From Deltaproteobacteria bacterium (lineage in GTDB: Bacteria > UBA10199 > DSSB01): a stretch of DNA of 7,931 bases. The notes beneath the pieces are model-generated. The model was not told where the DNA came from and searched no databases. It saw only the letters and a list, made by a program, of their open reading frames with translations. Positions 6,820 through 7,931 of the stretch are shown here, in pieces. Location: the NCBI GenBank assembly GCA_021772695.1, contig JAJFLL010000365.1:1-7931 (forward strand), given 5' to 3'. Positions within the stretch are counted from its first letter, which is position 1; each line of letters starts with the position of its first letter. The position numbers were made by a program, and so were the translations under genes.

Positions 6820-7931
6820 ATGACATCGCCGATACGTCCCGGCGGGTCTATGCCTTCCACTGGTGATACCGGCGGCACTGCCAGTCCGGAAACCGTAGTG
6901 GAGCTTAGCACTCTAACGGATACATTTCGTGCCGTACCTACCTTAGAGCTGCGCAGCGATTTGCGAAATCCCATCCGGTCTCCACTTTCTCGACGCATTG
7001 CGACATTAGGCGATGTGCGTGAGGCTATCATTCAAGATTTCATCGGTGGTCAGCTTCGCGAAGGGGGTAGGGGAGCCCAGGTGGTGCAACAACTAGGCTC
7101 TTTTCCTGGTTATCGCCACCCCGATCGTCCGTTGCGGCAGTGGGATCCCGATCAAAAGCCCGACTTTAATGTCATCGGTGAAGCCGAGGTGATCTTACGG
7201 CGACTCCAGCCCATGATGGGGTGGGATGAATCCACTTATCAGGCCAACTTAGAGCGAGCTCGAAATGGAATGGTTTATTTTAACCAGGCCATTGAAACTC
7301 CCCTTGGTCCTATTCCCTTTAAAATGGGAATTTTAGATACCCAGCTCTGGAGAGACGGCGTTTTCTATTTTGATATGCGGGCCAGTTTATTGCCCTACGA
7401 TCAGACTTATCGATTCCTCGGCACTGAATCAGCGCCTTCAACTATTTCTCAAACAGAATTTCACGAACGGCACCGGCAAGTAGAAGCCGAAATGATGGGG
7501 CGAACTATTGAATCCTTTATCTGGGGTTCTGGTTTTAGTGCAGAGGAACTTATGCAGCGTCGGTATCGGCATAATTTTGGTTTTTATGAAGCCTACCGCG
7601 TATTCGATTGGTTTAAAGGCCATAAGCAGCGGGCCAAATATCAAAGAACTTCTGATGGAGACATTGTTCCCCAAATTCTGGTCCCAGGAATTCGACGATG
7701 GTTGGAACAAAATCCCAATCGATTGGAAATTAGACATCCTGAACTAGGCGCCATCGGGCCCGATCAAATTACGGAAGGCAATCTTTCAGAGATTCAATTC
7801 CAATGGCAATCCAGCAGATGGTCCCGCCTGATGCGATGGCCGGAACGGTTGATGGAATTTGCCAAAATTAACTCCCAGAACTGGGCCCAAACCCGTCTGA
7901 ATATCGCCAGCAACAAAACAAGTCGGCCTTC
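6820..7931 (+). CDS. Unknown Arg-rich, Cys-free protein, 3' end beyond the window
   Basis: This reading frame is open for 370 codons from an ATG at 6820 to the window edge, so the C-terminus is missing. I do not recognise the family. The start follows TAAGG by 5 bases; an ATG at 6850 is the alternative. Residues 1-25 are Gly/Ser/Thr/Pro-rich with no signal peptide, and MTSPIRPGGS resembles MTPPGGS at the start of the divergent 1342-residue protein. Residues 69-162 carry AII, QV, FPGYR (95-99), R106, W108, EA (121-122), L126 and ETPL (159-162), a pattern also seen near the C-terminus of that neighbour. Residues 165-200 look beta-rich (VFYFDMRASLLPYDQTYRFL). Residues 225-275 are rich in aromatic and basic residues. 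I counted no Cys, about 7 Lys, about 39 Arg and about 10 Trp in the visible part. No hydrophobic membrane segment is visible. It is probably a relative or functional partner of the divergent gene; its role is unknown. Confidence 0.8.
   Translation, partial: MTSPIRPGGSMPSTGDTGGTASPETVVELSTLTDTFRAVPTLELRSDLRNPIRSPLSRRIATLGDVREAIIQDFIGGQLREGGRGAQVVQQLGSFPGYRHPDRPLRQWDPDQKPDFNVIGEAEVILRRLQPMMGWDESTYQANLERARNGMVYFNQAIETPLGPIPFKMGILDTQLWRDGVFYFDMRASLLPYDQTYRFLGTESAPSTISQTEFHERHRQVEAEMMGRTIESFIWGSGFSAEELMQRRYRHNFGFYEAYRVFDWFKGHKQRAKYQRTSDGDIVPQILVPGIRRWLEQNPNRLEIRHPELGAIGPDQITEGNLSEIQFQWQSSRWSRLMRWPERLMEFAKINSQNWAQTRLNIASNKTSRP
7021..7305 (+). other. Module shared with the divergent 1342-residue protein (residues 68-162)
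   Basis: The ordered pattern AII, then QV, FPGYR, R, W, EA, L and ETPL matches residues 1158-1234 of the - strand protein. The stretch between W108 and EA121 is longer here by about ten residues (DPDQKPDFNVIG), as is the one before ETPL. In this protein the module is near the N-terminus; in the other it is near the C-terminus. Confidence 0.5.

Noticed and set aside
6608..6823. A 71-codon + strand frame whose stop overlaps the next ATG as ATGA, suggesting a translationally coupled small gene
   Set aside because: It starts at a TTG with no Shine-Dalgarno, the protein has no recognisable feature, and it includes several Cys-free low-information stretches typical of non-coding AT-rich DNA. The 4-base overlap may be chance.
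7141..7186. An EF-hand-like calcium loop in the right-hand protein (DPDQKPDFNVIGEAE)
   Set aside because: The positions do not fit the D-x-D-x-[DN]-G loop: the central Gly is missing and the final Glu is misplaced.
7438..7747. Frames of about 80 to 100 codons on either strand over the right-hand gene
   Set aside because: The frame beginning at 6820 is open for 370 codons, has a ribosome site and continues the same composition through this part; the others are shadows.
1..7931. CRISPR arrays, tRNA or rRNA genes, transposases or insertion-sequence ends
   Set aside because: Reading both strands I saw no regularly spaced direct repeats, no tRNA-like or rRNA-like sequence, and no transposase motif or terminal repeat pair.

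Overview
The window reads as a chromosomal segment of a bacterium of middling GC content. It joins a conserved tetrapyrrole biosynthesis operon to a pair of very unusual, unrecognised genes. The left operon (hemC followed by a cobA/hemD fusion) is an arrangement common in anaerobic and deltaproteobacterial-type lineages and in Firmicutes. The style of the large unknown proteins makes me lean weakly to a Gram-negative, deltaproteobacterial-like or candidate-phylum organism. No rRNA or other taxonomic marker is present, so this placement is an inference.

Left third (25-2441, + strand): hemC (porphobilinogen deaminase) overlaps a bifunctional uroporphyrinogen-III C-methyltransferase/uroporphyrinogen-III synthase by 10 bases. 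HemC makes hydroxymethylbilane, the HemD half cyclises it to uroporphyrinogen III, and the CobA half methylates that to precorrin-2. The two genes therefore span the branch point between haem and sirohaem/cobalamin. An in-frame stop at 19-21 could be the end of an upstream co-operonic gene.

Middle (2446-6474, - strand): one 1342-residue protein of unknown function, convergent to the fusion gene with only 4 bases between the stop codons. It has a disordered Gly/Pro/Ser-rich N-terminus, a long mixed alpha/beta region, a Gly-rich hydrophobic cluster around residues 726-963, and a charged helical C-terminal part. It contains no cysteine and very little lysine.

Right (6475-7931): a 345-base AT-rich divergent intergenic region, then a + strand gene that runs off the window (370 codons visible). 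This second protein is also cysteine-free, arginine-rich and lysine-poor. It starts with a similar MT-P-PGGS type N-terminus and carries a motif block (FxGYR...R.W...EA...L) that also occurs near the C-terminus of the 1342-residue protein. The two divergent genes therefore look like members of one undescribed protein family or system, possibly exported or membrane-associated, sitting beside an ordinary housekeeping operon. This family relationship is the most interesting content of the window.
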